A stretch of DNA of 64,000 bases from Polyangiaceae bacterium (GTDB lineage Bacteria; Myxococcota_A; Polyangia; Polyangiales; Polyangiaceae): contig JAICQQ010000020.1 in the NCBI GenBank assembly GCA_025937785.1, forward strand, positions 1 through 64,000. The letters run 5' to 3'. The notes beneath the pieces are model-generated. The model was not told where the DNA came from. It saw only the letters and a program-made list of their open reading frames with translations, and made no database searches. Shown one piece after another: positions 55,201 to 62,865 of the stretch. The translations under genes were made by a program, and so were the position numbers. Position 1 is the first letter of the stretch. Every line of letters begins with the position of its first letter.

Positions 55201-56533
55201 GCCGCCGCCCCCCGAAGTCCTCGAAGCCAACGGCCCCGACTCCAGCGAGCGGCTCATGCAGGGCCCCCCGGTTCCGGAAATCCTCGATCCGCTGCCGAGC
55301 CCGCTCGACGACGCCGAGCCGGATTCGTCCTTGGCCTACGCCGATAACCTCCCTCCCGATTCGGGGCGGGTCGTCCGCCCCTTGAGCCCGGGCTATGAGA
55401 TCAGCGGCGTCATCCAGTCCCCCTTCGCCGAACCGGCGCCGGACGAAGCCGACCTGCTGCAGCGCCTCCAACGTGGCGACGAAGCCGCCGCTCGCGAGCT
55501 CATCACCCGACTCGAAGGCAGGCCCGAGCGCACCCAAGATCTCGTGAGCGTCTGCCGCCGGCTTTCCAAGCTGAAGCCGGGGGACCCCTGGGCGCTCCGC
55601 CGGCTACACGACGCGATCTCGCAGGACGGGAACTACGCCTACGCGAGCGCCGTCGGGCACCTGATCGCTGCTTGCGAGGGTGACGGCACCGCTGCCGAGG
55701 CCGCGCCACCGTTGCGAGATCAGCCCGAGCTGCCCGAAGCCGTTCGCGCGATGCTGTTTCGCGGGGCGGTCGCACCGGGTGTCGAAGCGCTCCGCATCGT
55801 CTGGGAGGGCGCCTCCCACGTGTTCCGGCGCGATCCGAGCACCTACGGGGTGACGGGTCTGGAGCGGGTGCCGATCGGTGCACCCACCACCCTGGCGCGG
55901 GTCTACTCCGAGGCCGCGCGCGCCCTGGGCCTCACCCGCACGCCGATGTTTCAGCGGCGGAGCGCCGGTTCCGTCACGATCAGCCTGGCCCTGTTGAACC
56001 CTCCGTCCCTGATCCTCAGCGGCGAAGTCAGCCAGGACACCAGCGCGCTCCGCTACCACGTGGGTTCCATGCTTGCGACCGCCTGGCCCGAGCACGTGCT
56101 CTTGTTCGGAGCGGGCGAGGCGCCGGTCAAGGCAGTGCTGCGGGCGCTCTTGATTGCGTTCGGCCCGCCGAGCACGAGCCATAACCCGCAGAGTGTGGCG
56201 AATCTCGCCGAAGTACTCTGGGAGAGCATCCCCATGAGCGGGCAACGTCAGCTTCGACAGCTCTGCGACGAGCCGAGCCTGCTCGACTACACGACCGTGG
56301 TGACCACCGCTCGGCGGGTGCAGCAACGCACCGGTCTCTTCATCTCCGGCGATTTCGGTCTCAGTCTGAGGCAGCTCCTGGGTCAAGAGCAGCCCCGCTC
56401 CGAACCGCCGACGTCACTCGAGGAATTGGCAGCGCTGGCGCAGCGACACTCGGCCGTCGCCGATCTGGTCAAGCTGGCCAGCAGCCCCGAGTACGCCGAA
56501 GTCCGCTGGCAGCCCGCCAAGTCCAACCGATAA
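49205..56533 (+). CDS. Giant TPR/helical-repeat protein, 2442 residues
   Basis: One uninterrupted frame encodes 2442 residues. ATG 49205 was chosen over a GTG 36 bases upstream; neither has a strong Shine-Dalgarno site. From about residue 70 to 1900 the protein is a continuous run of helical repeats of TPR/HAT type (repeated A-x3-L/ALE-A, for example VALDRARLARGRRDFERAL, ALARYREVLELNPNDLEAL, ERLAEAYRQAGHNTDLEALL). Next is an acidic, Pro-rich low-complexity region (about 1930-2070), then a C-terminal globular domain of about 370 residues with no motif I know (ALRIVWEGASHVFRRDPSTYG, VPIGAPTTLARVYSEAARAL). No signal peptide or membrane helix is visible, so it is cytoplasmic. It is probably a scaffold of unknown role. 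Confidence 0.85.
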   Translation: MSSQPSDSSDDNGAGDVGLTAAAGESELKGRTLPPPWGGISGPLSVTALTLEQQRPGLPIPRKKGPHAELATLEAQLRAADKQHDPEAERRAAMALSRALAARGSELDTATRLARRALVLGDDPSLRTELSTWFAGLGEPALAAATLRPMLNDRSGVALSRLLTRIAVLLARAGDAAGAARALREATEHADTDPLPPELLGAVGAWAPDSLPAESAALAYVEGSRRRERAGEKSAAFEDLLRAFEAAPQCAEAANALHHELTERGRAGAADEVLREHARALPDEPARAVHLARMELAAEQGELHRGIAAGLDARLESDFNARDAVLAAARLERGEQDSGFDGLLDEVGLHDLRAARLELAADGLEGAARAAARTAAARIYSAKLARPTRAVQGWLDAVVNHPAEHDAWKGLREHAAQTMDFAPLVEGLIRVTERATDSEAWGSSAEELLHLAEERLSDPGLAAWAARRLVAQQETHVEARQALERLAPRVRLQNETLRTAREQLARQPQDVQVLARVASVLLGRPDDVQATLPILAALVELAPGQARWRQQYRLLLERVGDFAKLEDFLDDLAAEAHSPEKEALVLDRARLARGRRDFERALLDLRPWLGDSNTHTEVSALGLVLASRVRDERARAQALVRVAAPLRPPLRATLLSIAVESLLAAGDVHEARTLAEAACHADPSRTRPVAARAFAVADAPQPDHAALERAVGVVVPRTTICAAIAKAYESEGSPLLALAWTQRQLALRPGDLAVAEVLLGRVIQAGDAARLSDALAWLLSQPEPLDRLATPISQALRTLAKLDPDRSAAIARRALDVLGPRKDDLREAILEVADAVGERGLGIAVIERWLASGAPGDLRGQVLLRVAVRRRDAGDADGAARTLGRALKEGVDAKAVQAELERFPSPRGSDGILALLEVRADVLTATVVEDPATVAEAWREVGAARWDLARDTAGAFEAWRHAARLDPEHGYSKLAADLLNFAGAEAALAELERLAEAHTDRAETARILSVAAGVALEAGRLRDALDIGARALGLDPSRTDVLAIVERSARPEDIALLDEVYERLAARSLGMYGTRAAHYRAARQMEQRKQLERAYAHALKAFEAVPTEGVAFVMLARLVQSLDNRAEFVRALERVAQESSDRYQRSRWLKRAAMFADDSMSGARQRLEVLLRALAVSPDLDTLTALGDAMQAVLRGAPEDREILELRYERALGSILKHASGYNGALLLVRGASIALNGLDAVRPAQQAVLSAIQCDPGSEAFSELSASVPVLAADRESAERVIQETLALAREEFSGVGASLLRFAGELAIELGRVPDAARLFVAAAERRPEDRSLVRTAERLAHEVGDHELLEQVLRAVPANERLAGLFEIAAHCRETGQLSQAIDALKRALNIEGLDKEAHAEVQERLAEAYRQAGHNTDLEALLSDRLQKDDLRPDVRVELSVELAALIGTGGDPERALQVLAPIARERQDRGLLGDMAALAEQAGDKRAQAEALDMMVDHEQDPADRLELLKRLGALLEELGDESAALARYREVLELNPNDLEALAAREREAEGRGDFEGLVEILARRATVAPLVDDVRRIQLHRAMVLEQRLARPEEARTELEALVAATGDNLSVLRVLADLNQRLGDPARAATLWLRASALARDRTEAADLAFKSCEAQLSAGDVGAARRVLEGIEGWSQNLHWRQLKVRIERLSEDPFALGHALEELALASDASPEERARLLVEAAQTALAAGDTKEAARRVKIAARFAPGDAEALLMKHSLGYRQSGVSDADQARLMVAELRGLEGELSDAQEELRGFLVAEALDRILGAGAGAGLTELENLIGRIGPRPLLALGLAERALAAQDHLRAQRFFERALTGDLQELRSAGEVALLAAETARALGNTELALAWAESAARDETLRARATALLDALHRQQADPAAEPPLERAAATRRSTPAATVADDEGWEIPEQQGPAEQPPAEVVHVPVTNARVPAVVEVPPLAGEVAVSEGAEQPPPPEVLEANGPDSSERLMQGPPVPEILDPLPSPLDDAEPDSSLAYADNLPPDSGRVVRPLSPGYEISGVIQSPFAEPAPDEADLLQRLQRGDEAAARELITRLEGRPERTQDLVSVCRRLSKLKPGDPWALRRLHDAISQDGNYAYASAVGHLIAACEGDGTAAEAAPPLRDQPELPEAVRAMLFRGAVAPGVEALRIVWEGASHVFRRDPSTYGVTGLERVPIGAPTTLARVYSEAARALGLTRTPMFQRRSAGSVTISLALLNPPSLILSGEVSQDTSALRYHVGSMLATAWPEHVLLFGAGEAPVKAVLRALLIAFGPPSTSHNPQSVANLAEVLWESIPMSGQRQLRQLCDEPSLLDYTTVVTTARRVQQRTGLFISGDFGLSLRQLLGQEQPRSEPPTSLEELAALAQRHSAVADLVKLASSPEYAEVRWQPAKSNR

Positions 56534-56823
56534 GTTGACTGCTGCCAGCTGCCTCGTCGGATGAAGGCCGCCCGACCGTGGACGCTGTGGCGACGCCGCG
56601 CAGCACTTGTACGACGACGCTCTCGGTTGCACAGTGTCTAACCGGCGTTTCAGTTAGGCTTGAATCACGGTGCAGGTTCCACACCTACCAGCCCCGCTCC
56701 GAACGTCGTTTTTGTCTGCAGAATCTTCACAGCCTTCGGTGTGCGTTCTCGGTTATCGAACTCCCGGTGTGGTGAGGCATCATGGTGCTGGCCTAATCGA
56801 GCGCGCCATAATAGGGTTCAGTC

Positions 56824-57954
56824 GTGAACAACTCGGACGCCTTGAGCCTCAGAGCAGGTGATCCCGAGCACGCCGAACCTGAATCGGGTGTCGGAGAGCC
56901 AGACAGCGATCTCAAGGGAGCGCTGCACGAAGTCTCCAACGCTCTCACCGTGGTCCTTGGCTGGCTCGATGTCGCCAGCGGTACTCCGGCCGCGACCGAG
57001 GTCAAGCAAGCGATCGAAATCGCGCGCCGTCACGCCCGCTTGGGTCACAGAATCGCGCGGCAAGCCATCGGCGCCAAAGTCATCAGCGGCGCCTCCGCCG
57101 ATCGACTCGTGTGTGATTTCGCGCGCAACGCGCTGCTGGCTGTCGAACCACAGGCCGCTAACAACGGCGTGCGGCTGATCTACGCGGGAGACACCGAAAG
57201 TTCGGCCCGCATGCGCAACGGCTCGAGCGCGCTGCAAATCCTCACCAATCTCTTGCTGAACGCGATCGAGTTCACGCCCGCCCAGAACGAAGTGACGCTG
57301 GCGGTGCGCTGCGACGGCGACAACGCCTACTTCACCGTCACCGACACGGGGCCCGGCATCGATACGGATCGCGCGAAAACACTCTTTTCGTCACCCCCCA
57401 ACTCCACGCGCAACGGCGGCGCCGGCATCGGCCTACGCCATTCCGAAGCGCTCGCCCGTGTCACCGGCGCCTCCCTCACCCTGGTCCAGGCCCGCCCCAG
57501 CGCCAGCTTCGAGCTGTGCTGGCCGCTCTCCGATACTCCCTCGGGGGCTCGCCATTCGAGCGCTCCCCCGCGGCTCTCGCTCTCGCTGCAGAACACGCGC
57601 ATCCTCGTGCTCGAAGACGACAAAGACGTCCGCTCGCTGCTCGAGCTCGGGCTCGAAGCCCGCGGCGCCCAGGTGATCGCCGTCGGCTCTGCCAGCGAGT
57701 TCGCCACGCTGCTCCAGCGCAGGCCCCTCATCGACGCCGCCCTCATCGATCTGTCTCCCATCAAGGGCAACGTCGACGACGCCATCGCCAAGGTGCGCGC
57801 CGCCTGCCCCGACGCCCGGCTCGTGCTCATCACCGGCCAGCCCGAAGGTGTGCCCGCCGAAGCCCAGGGCCAGTTCGCGGCCTGGGTGCGCAAGCCCTTC
57901 GAGCTCGGCGAGGTCGTCGAAGCGCTCAACGCCGTCACCACTAAATCCAACTAA
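56824..57954 (+). CDS. Histidine kinase - receiver hybrid without sensor domain
   Basis: The product is 376 residues from GTG 56824; AGGG lies 7 bases upstream. Residues 30-80 form the dimerisation/H-box helix with His35 in HEVSNALTVVLGW. The ATPase domain has N146 (NLLLNAIEF), DTGPG (174-178) and GGAGIGL (198-204). The receiver domain (260-370) has the acidic pair Asp265/Asp266, phospho-acceptor Asp309 (LIDLS), Thr337 and Lys357 (RKPF), all residues for phosphotransfer. There is no N-terminal sensor or membrane helix, so input must come from a partner. No cognate regulator is adjacent. Confidence 0.86.
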   Translation: MNNSDALSLRAGDPEHAEPESGVGEPDSDLKGALHEVSNALTVVLGWLDVASGTPAATEVKQAIEIARRHARLGHRIARQAIGAKVISGASADRLVCDFARNALLAVEPQAANNGVRLIYAGDTESSARMRNGSSALQILTNLLLNAIEFTPAQNEVTLAVRCDGDNAYFTVTDTGPGIDTDRAKTLFSSPPNSTRNGGAGIGLRHSEALARVTGASLTLVQARPSASFELCWPLSDTPSGARHSSAPPRLSLSLQNTRILVLEDDKDVRSLLELGLEARGAQVIAVGSASEFATLLQRRPLIDAALIDLSPIKGNVDDAIAKVRAACPDARLVLITGQPEGVPAEAQGQFAAWVRKPFELGEVVEALNAVTTKSN

Positions 57955-58150
57955 CCGCCGGCAAAACGCCCGTAAATCGGCCCCTGTCGCTGGCTAGCGG
58001 GCCGGCGCACTCCCACCGCGCGCGCCCTCCGCGCTTTTCCTTTGAGTTGACCTTGCCCACGAGGGGGTCGGTGAGCTAGATCGGCTCGACTTTCAGGACG
58101 ACATAACTTCGTTCCGCGCCCCGCGCGCCGACCGAAGCCAACATCACCTC

Positions 58151-58233
58151 GCGAAGGTGGCGGAATGGCAGACGCGCTAGCTTGAGGTGCTAGTGGGGTA
58201 ACTCCCGTGGAGGTTCAAGTCCTCTCCTTCGCA
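58151..58233 (+). tRNA. tRNA-Leu(GAG)
   Basis: Acceptor arms GCGAAGG and CCTTCGC pair perfectly, the anticodon stem CTAGC/GCTAG encloses loop TTGAGGT with anticodon GAG, and the long variable arm GGGG-TAA-CTCCC marks a type II tRNA. T-arm loop TTCAAGT is present. The CCA end is not encoded. Confidence 0.95.
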
Positions 58234-58295
58234 CAGACAATTGTTACAACTGATCACGTTTGGCCGGCGATAGATAGTCGCGCCGAATGGAGGTC

Positions 58296-58871
58296 TTATC
58301 CTGTCCCGAAGATGTCAGCTAGCGGCAGTTCGATCGCTTCAAAGGGCTCGGCGCGAACCGTCTCGTCCCCTGTGGCAATGAGTGCTTCCAAGTAACCTTC
58401 GGAGGTCCAGCGGAGCACGGTGAGCGTCAGCCGTTCGGGGTCGAGCAGCCAGTAGTGGGGGACGCCCGCCCGGTGGAGCGTGCGCAACTTGCGGACCGTA
58501 TCGTTCGAGGCGTTCGAGGCGGACAGGATTTCGCACACCCAATCCGGGCGCGCGTCGACGGGTCTGCCCGAGGGGCGCACAGGGTGCCGGTCCCTGCGAA
58601 AGCCGAGGTGATCGTGTCGATAGACCTCATGGGTCTCGTACTCGACCTCGACTTCGGTCATTAGCCACCACCCGCCCGGACCACCAGACCCTCGCGACGA
58701 GCCGAACGGCGAAAACAATTGCCCGCTCAATGCGAATTGAGCGCTGCCGTGCTCTGGGCTTGGCGCGGCCTTCTCCACGAGGTCGCCACCGACGATCTCA
58801 GCGGGTGGTCCATGCCGCATGAGCAGGTCCTGCTTGGTGGCGAGTGGGCGTGCTGGTCGGCTCGTCGACAC
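58296..58871 (-). CDS. Uma2-family protein (DUF820 endonuclease-like)
   Basis: The product is 191 residues, the usual Uma2 length, from GTG 58871; the frame extends further upstream (to 59069) without family features. The family's PD-(D/E)XK-like core is seen as PDWVCEILSASN and RKLRTLHRAGVPHYWLLDP, with an earlier acidic residue in VEVEYE. Uma2 proteins are predicted restriction-endonuclease-like nucleases found in many copies in cyanobacteria and some myxobacteria; their target is unknown. It lies 62 bases past the tRNA-Leu end, on the opposite strand. Confidence 0.82.
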   Translation of the reverse strand: MSTSRPARPLATKQDLLMRHGPPAEIVGGDLVEKAAPSPEHGSAQFALSGQLFSPFGSSRGSGGPGGWWLMTEVEVEYETHEVYRHDHLGFRRDRHPVRPSGRPVDARPDWVCEILSASNASNDTVRKLRTLHRAGVPHYWLLDPERLTLTVLRWTSEGYLEALIATGDETVRAEPFEAIELPLADIFGTG

Positions 58872-58992
58872 AGGGGCATCGTAGCATGAGACTGAACGTC
58901 GTGGCGCGTTCGCCGAATCCACTACTTCTTCCGGCGGTGGCGACGCTGACTTGTTCTCGATCGCGCTCGCCCGTGCGAAGCTGGTGTCAGCG

Positions 58993-59205
58993 TCAGGAGT
59001 CGTCCGGCCATGGGCACGGGCCATCGCCGGTCTCGAGCCAGCGGATGTACGCAGCACTGGTCTCGGCATCCATCACGTCGCCGCGCTCGGCTTCCGCGAT
59101 CGCTTCGAGAATGTAGGGAAGGTCGTTGGCGGACGGCGCCACCTTGGGCCTACCCTGCGACGTCGACCCGGGCGCAGATCCTACGGGCGGTTGGACATGA
59201 GCCAA
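58993..59205 (-). CDS. Small hypothetical protein, antitoxin-like tail
   Basis: A 70-residue frame from TTG 59205, or 49 residues from GTG 59142. The second half, LEAIAEAERGDVMDAETSAAYIRWL, resembles the C-terminal helix-turn of small antitoxins and DNA-binding accessory proteins, and ends GDGPCPWPDDS. It sits 121 bases before the Uma2 gene on the same strand. Start and identity are both uncertain. Confidence 0.4.
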   Translation of the reverse strand: MAHVQPPVGSAPGSTSQGRPKVAPSANDLPYILEAIAEAERGDVMDAETSAAYIRWLETGDGPCPWPDDS

Positions 59206-59433
59206 CCCTAGCCCAGTGGCGCGGCGACGTCACGAAAACCACCTCAGTCGTGGCACTTCGCCGTTTGGACGAGGACGTGCTCGGAGGACGCAAAGTGGCG
59301 GTATCGTGGAGCAGCTTCGCCGACTCGAGCATCTGGTGACGCAGCTCCAAGTTCCGTGTTCAGAGCCGCGTCCAACTGGAAGTGGCTCGCTGCTTCACCC
59401 TTTGGGTCGCGCGATACCGCGCCGCGGGGGAGC

Positions 59434-59727
59434 TCAGCGTTCCGGGGCGGAACCGGTTCTGCTGCGTCGGTTCTTGTCGACGATGCCGATGATGATCAGG
59501 GTGAACGCCAGCAAGCGGGCGATGAACGCTTGGTGTCGAGTCTCGGGAACCCAGGGGATGGCTGCGAGGCTGAGCCAATTGACTGCGAGCAGCCAGAATG
59601 CGGCGCAGAAGTAGACGAAGAGGCGGTCGTGGCTGAGTCGCCAGAACCTTAGAAAGAACAAACCGGCGACCCAGGCCGCGAGCGCGAGCGCGCCGTGCAA
59701 GACCAAAAGGGCTTCGTTGGCGGTCAT
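59434..59727 (-). CDS. DUF5985 membrane protein
   Basis: The product is 97 residues with three membrane helices and the DUF5985-like pattern FFLRFWRLSHDRLFVYF, FWLLAVNWL and LIIIGIVDKNRR. ATG 59727 overlaps the preceding DUF5985 gene's stop by four bases (ATGA). Role unknown; acts in the inner membrane. Confidence 0.85.
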   Translation of the reverse strand: MTANEALLVLHGALALAAWVAGLFFLRFWRLSHDRLFVYFCAAFWLLAVNWLSLAAIPWVPETRHQAFIARLLAFTLIIIGIVDKNRRSRTGSAPER

Positions 59728-59981
59728 CGAGACTCCCTCACCAGGCCATAGAGCAAGACCATCATCGCGGCGAGTGCGGCGCCGCTGCGTAGCAGACCGA
59801 GGTTCATGCCCGGCACCAGCACCAGGTCCACGAACAGCAGCACGTTGTTCACGACCAGGCCGGCGAAGCAGAGGCCGCTCCAGAAGAGCAGCCCCGCCCG
59901 GGTGCGACGATAGCCGTTCACCAGCAGCACGGTGCATACCAAACTGGTAATGGCGCACAAGGCATAGACGAATTCAGCCAT
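59724..59981 (-). CDS. DUF5985 membrane protein, second copy
   Basis: The product is 85 residues from ATG 59981, which overlaps the upstream gene's stop by 8 bases. Three helices and the segment GYRRTRAGLLFWSGLCFAG, VNNVLLFVDLVL match the other DUF5985 group. An in-frame ATG at 60011 lies inside the upstream gene. The two DUF5985 proteins probably form a heteromer. Confidence 0.85.
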   Translation of the reverse strand: MAEFVYALCAITSLVCTVLLVNGYRRTRAGLLFWSGLCFAGLVVNNVLLFVDLVLVPGMNLGLLRSGAALAAMMVLLYGLVRESR

Positions 59982-60393
59982 CGGTCTTCTTCTTTCCAAG
60001 GACGAACGCATCAGCGAACGTCCGGATCGCCCCCGTGCGCACGCGCTCGATCGCGTTCGCGCTCATCTGGTTCATGACGGCGAGCTGATGACGATCCCAC
60101 GCATCAGCCAGCTGCTCGACGAGACCGCTCAGATGGATGCTTCCAGGCGCGTACTTGTAGCTCCGAGGCGTGCTGCCCACCGAAACCTCGACGAGACTCA
60201 CGCCGCGAAGGTGCTCGAGCGCCTCTTCTGCGACGATGTCCGACGCATGTAGGATCTCGGCGATGGCCTGGGGCGAAAAGCTTTCGTCACGCCGCTGGCG
60301 CAACAGGAGCAGCGTTTGGAGTTGTTCGTACGACGTGAGCCACCCGCGGAGGAAGCTCTTCACTTCGGCGCTGAGTTCGGGCGGAGTATCCAT
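59974..60393 (-). CDS. Soluble helical partner of the DUF5985 pair, possible wHTH
   Basis: The product is 139 residues from ATG 60393, with GGAAG 5 bases upstream. The first 75 residues look like a winged helix (QTLLLLRQRRDESFSPQAIAEILHASDIVAEEALEHLRG), which suggests a DNA-binding or protein-sensing role; the rest is helical with a Lys-rich end. It is the first gene of the three-gene unit and probably regulates or couples to the membrane pair. The wHTH reading is by pattern only. Confidence 0.7.
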   Translation of the reverse strand: MDTPPELSAEVKSFLRGWLTSYEQLQTLLLLRQRRDESFSPQAIAEILHASDIVAEEALEHLRGVSLVEVSVGSTPRSYKYAPGSIHLSGLVEQLADAWDRHQLAVMNQMSANAIERVRTGAIRTFADAFVLGKKKTDG

Positions 60394-60750
60394 GGTCTTC
60401 CGTAGGCGGACCCTAGGATTCCTCAGCCTCTACGCGAGGATGGCGAGTACAAATAGGCGTGTGCGCGGAGCGCGAGTCCGCGAGGAAACCGAGCGCAAGT
60501 GCCTGGGTGGAGGACTCGAATGCCACGAGCATGGCAGGCTGAGCTAAGCACGAATCAATTGGTGCACCAACCGAGATCTGCTACCACGCTGAGGTGCTTT
60601 CGGACGATCTCGCAAGCGTCCTAGCTGCCACACCTCAGCGCCTGTGGATCCTCCTGGTGCGGTCGTTTGCCCCGCCTGAACCGCTCGTAGCTCGATTCGC
60701 GGGGCTCGCGGGATCCGCGGCAGCCGCGCGAGCGCCGAGATAGGGCATCG
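60394..60750. other. Divergent intergenic region, DUF5985 unit and ClC channel
   Basis: About 357 bases with no supported gene, repeat or RNA. Promoters of both units must lie here. Confidence 0.4.
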
Positions 60751-62676
60751 ATGCGAGAACGACTGCGGCTGTACTACTCGGAAGCGCGTGTCTGGTGGGC
60801 GCAGCGCAACGGCAGTCTGCTGCCGATCATCTTTGCGGAGACCGCGCCGCTCGATCTGCGCATCGTCGGACGCATGCTGTTTCACGCCGCGCTCGTCGGC
60901 ATGGCGGCAGGATTCGCCGGTGCGGCCTTCTTCGGCGCTCTCGAGTACGCGCAGCGGTTGGTGCTCGAGGACTTGGCAGGTTACGCGACGCTGCGCGCGC
61001 ACGGGGAGACGTTCGCCGCTGGGGCTGGACCGCGAGAGTTTCGGCCCTGGCTCTTGGTGCTGCTTCCTGCAGTGGGCGGGCTGGCCTGCGGCATTCTGAC
61101 CCGCTGGGCCCCCGAGGCGCGTGGAGGCGGCGGCGACGCAATGATCGAGGCCTTTCATCATCACGGTGGCATCATTCGACGCCGCGTGATCTGGGTGAAA
61201 GCGCTGGCTTCGTTGTTCACCCTGGGGACGGGGGGCGCCGGCGGTCGCGAGGGCCCGACCATGCAGATTGGCGGTGCGCTGGGATCGCTGGTCGCACGAG
61301 TGCTGAGGGTCAGCGCGCGGGAGCGGCGCATCTTGCTCATCGCAGGGGTGGCGGCTGGGATCTCTGCCGTCTTCCGAACGCCGTTGGGGGCGGCGCTGCT
61401 CGCCGTCGAGGTCCTCTATCGAGACGGCTATGAGAGCGACGCGCTGATCCCCTCCGTGCTTGCCAGCGTGATCGCGTACTCCATCGTCATCTCCATCTTC
61501 GGCGAAAGCACCTTGCTCGCGCACGCGCCACGCTTCGAGTTCGTGCCCTGGCATCTGCCGCTCTTCGGCGTGCTGGCGCTCTTGGTTGCGGCGCTGGCTG
61601 CTGCGTTCGCGGCGGTGCTCCGGCGCTCGAAGAGGCTCTTCGCGGCTTTGCCGGTGCCGGATTGGGCGCGCCCCGCGCTGGGCGGTCTGGCGCTGGGAGC
61701 GCTCAGCACGTCGCTCATCCTGGCAATCGGCGCGAGGGTCGGGACGCCGGGGCAAGGCCTCGGCATCCTGGGCGGCGGCTACGGGGCGGTACAGACCGCC
61801 ATCAGCGGGGCAGACTGGCTGCCGGACGGATGGGGTTCGGTGCAGTTGCTCTTCATCCTGGCGATCGTCAAGCTGTTCGCAGCATCGCTCACCATAGGCT
61901 CGCAGGGGAGCGCCGGAGACTTTGCGCCGTCGCTCGCCATCGGCGGTCTCGCGGGCGGGGCGTTCGGCAGGCTGACGCAGTTGCTCATCGAAGACCCGCG
62001 CATCGATCCTGGCGCATTCGCCCTGGTCGGCATGGGCGTTTTCTACGGCGGAATAGCCCACGTCCCGCTCGCCGCGCTGGTACTGGTCTGCGAACTGGCG
62101 GGAAACTACGACCTTCTGGTGCCGCTGATGTTGGCGCAAGGCATCGCGTTCGTGGCGCTGCGCAAGCGGGCGCTCTACGAAGCTCAAGTTCCCACCCAGC
62201 GCGACTCGCCGGTGCACCGCGACGCGCTGCTGATCGACATCCTCAAGGCGATCCAGGTGAAAGATCTGATGACTCACGATCGGGAGTTCATCAGCTTCGA
62301 GCCCAAGACGTCCACGGCACACATGATCGAGCAGCTGGGTGAGGCCACCGAGCAAGACGTGTTCCCGGTCGTCGAAAACGGAAAGGTGGTCGGGTTGGTT
62401 TGTGCGGACGCGATGCGGGTGCTCGCCAAGGAGAGCACGGTGGCTCCTTGGGTGCTTGCGGCCGACATCATGCAGCCGGCGGTGGTCGTGCGCCCAGACG
62501 ACGATCTGCGCAGCGCCACGCAGCGTCTCGTCGCTAACGGACTGCGCGAGGTGCCGGTCGTCGATCACGCGAACGCCATCATCGGGTTCCTCGATGAGCG
62601 CGAGGTGGCAAAGATCTATCTCAGGGCCGAGGCGCGTACGGACGACACGATGCCGGGCGTCAAGCCCCAGCGTTAG
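60751..62676 (+). CDS. ClC-type chloride channel/transporter with two CBS domains
   Basis: The product is 641 residues. The ClC core (about 40-485) has GGREGPTMQIG with the gating Glu167 (Glu148 in E. coli ClcA) and the late selectivity motif GSAGDFAPSL. The first selectivity motif, usually GSGIP, reads GGGGDAM (125-131), so the Ser that binds chloride is missing; this is seen in other bacterial ClC groups. Two CBS domains (about 505-625) follow, with VKDLMTHDREFI and AADIMQPAVVV, which bind adenosine nucleotides and control gating. It sits in the inner membrane. The NhaA gene follows 189 bases downstream and may share its job in pH or ion balance. Confidence 0.92.
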   Translation: MRERLRLYYSEARVWWAQRNGSLLPIIFAETAPLDLRIVGRMLFHAALVGMAAGFAGAAFFGALEYAQRLVLEDLAGYATLRAHGETFAAGAGPREFRPWLLVLLPAVGGLACGILTRWAPEARGGGGDAMIEAFHHHGGIIRRRVIWVKALASLFTLGTGGAGGREGPTMQIGGALGSLVARVLRVSARERRILLIAGVAAGISAVFRTPLGAALLAVEVLYRDGYESDALIPSVLASVIAYSIVISIFGESTLLAHAPRFEFVPWHLPLFGVLALLVAALAAAFAAVLRRSKRLFAALPVPDWARPALGGLALGALSTSLILAIGARVGTPGQGLGILGGGYGAVQTAISGADWLPDGWGSVQLLFILAIVKLFAASLTIGSQGSAGDFAPSLAIGGLAGGAFGRLTQLLIEDPRIDPGAFALVGMGVFYGGIAHVPLAALVLVCELAGNYDLLVPLMLAQGIAFVALRKRALYEAQVPTQRDSPVHRDALLIDILKAIQVKDLMTHDREFISFEPKTSTAHMIEQLGEATEQDVFPVVENGKVVGLVCADAMRVLAKESTVAPWVLAADIMQPAVVVRPDDDLRSATQRLVANGLREVPVVDHANAIIGFLDEREVAKIYLRAEARTDDTMPGVKPQR

Positions 62677-62865
62677 ACGCCTCGCGGCGAGCGCACGCTC
62701 GAGGGAATGCTTCAAATGGGCGCTTTCGGTCGCGCGAAGTGCTTCGTTGTGCCAAGATGGCAACGATTTCTGAGTCGCAAGGGTGCAGCAGGTCCACTGC
62801 TGCAGGACATCGGATGGTCGGGCCGCCATCCCCGCCGGTCTTGAAACCTGCAGGGAACCTCGAGC

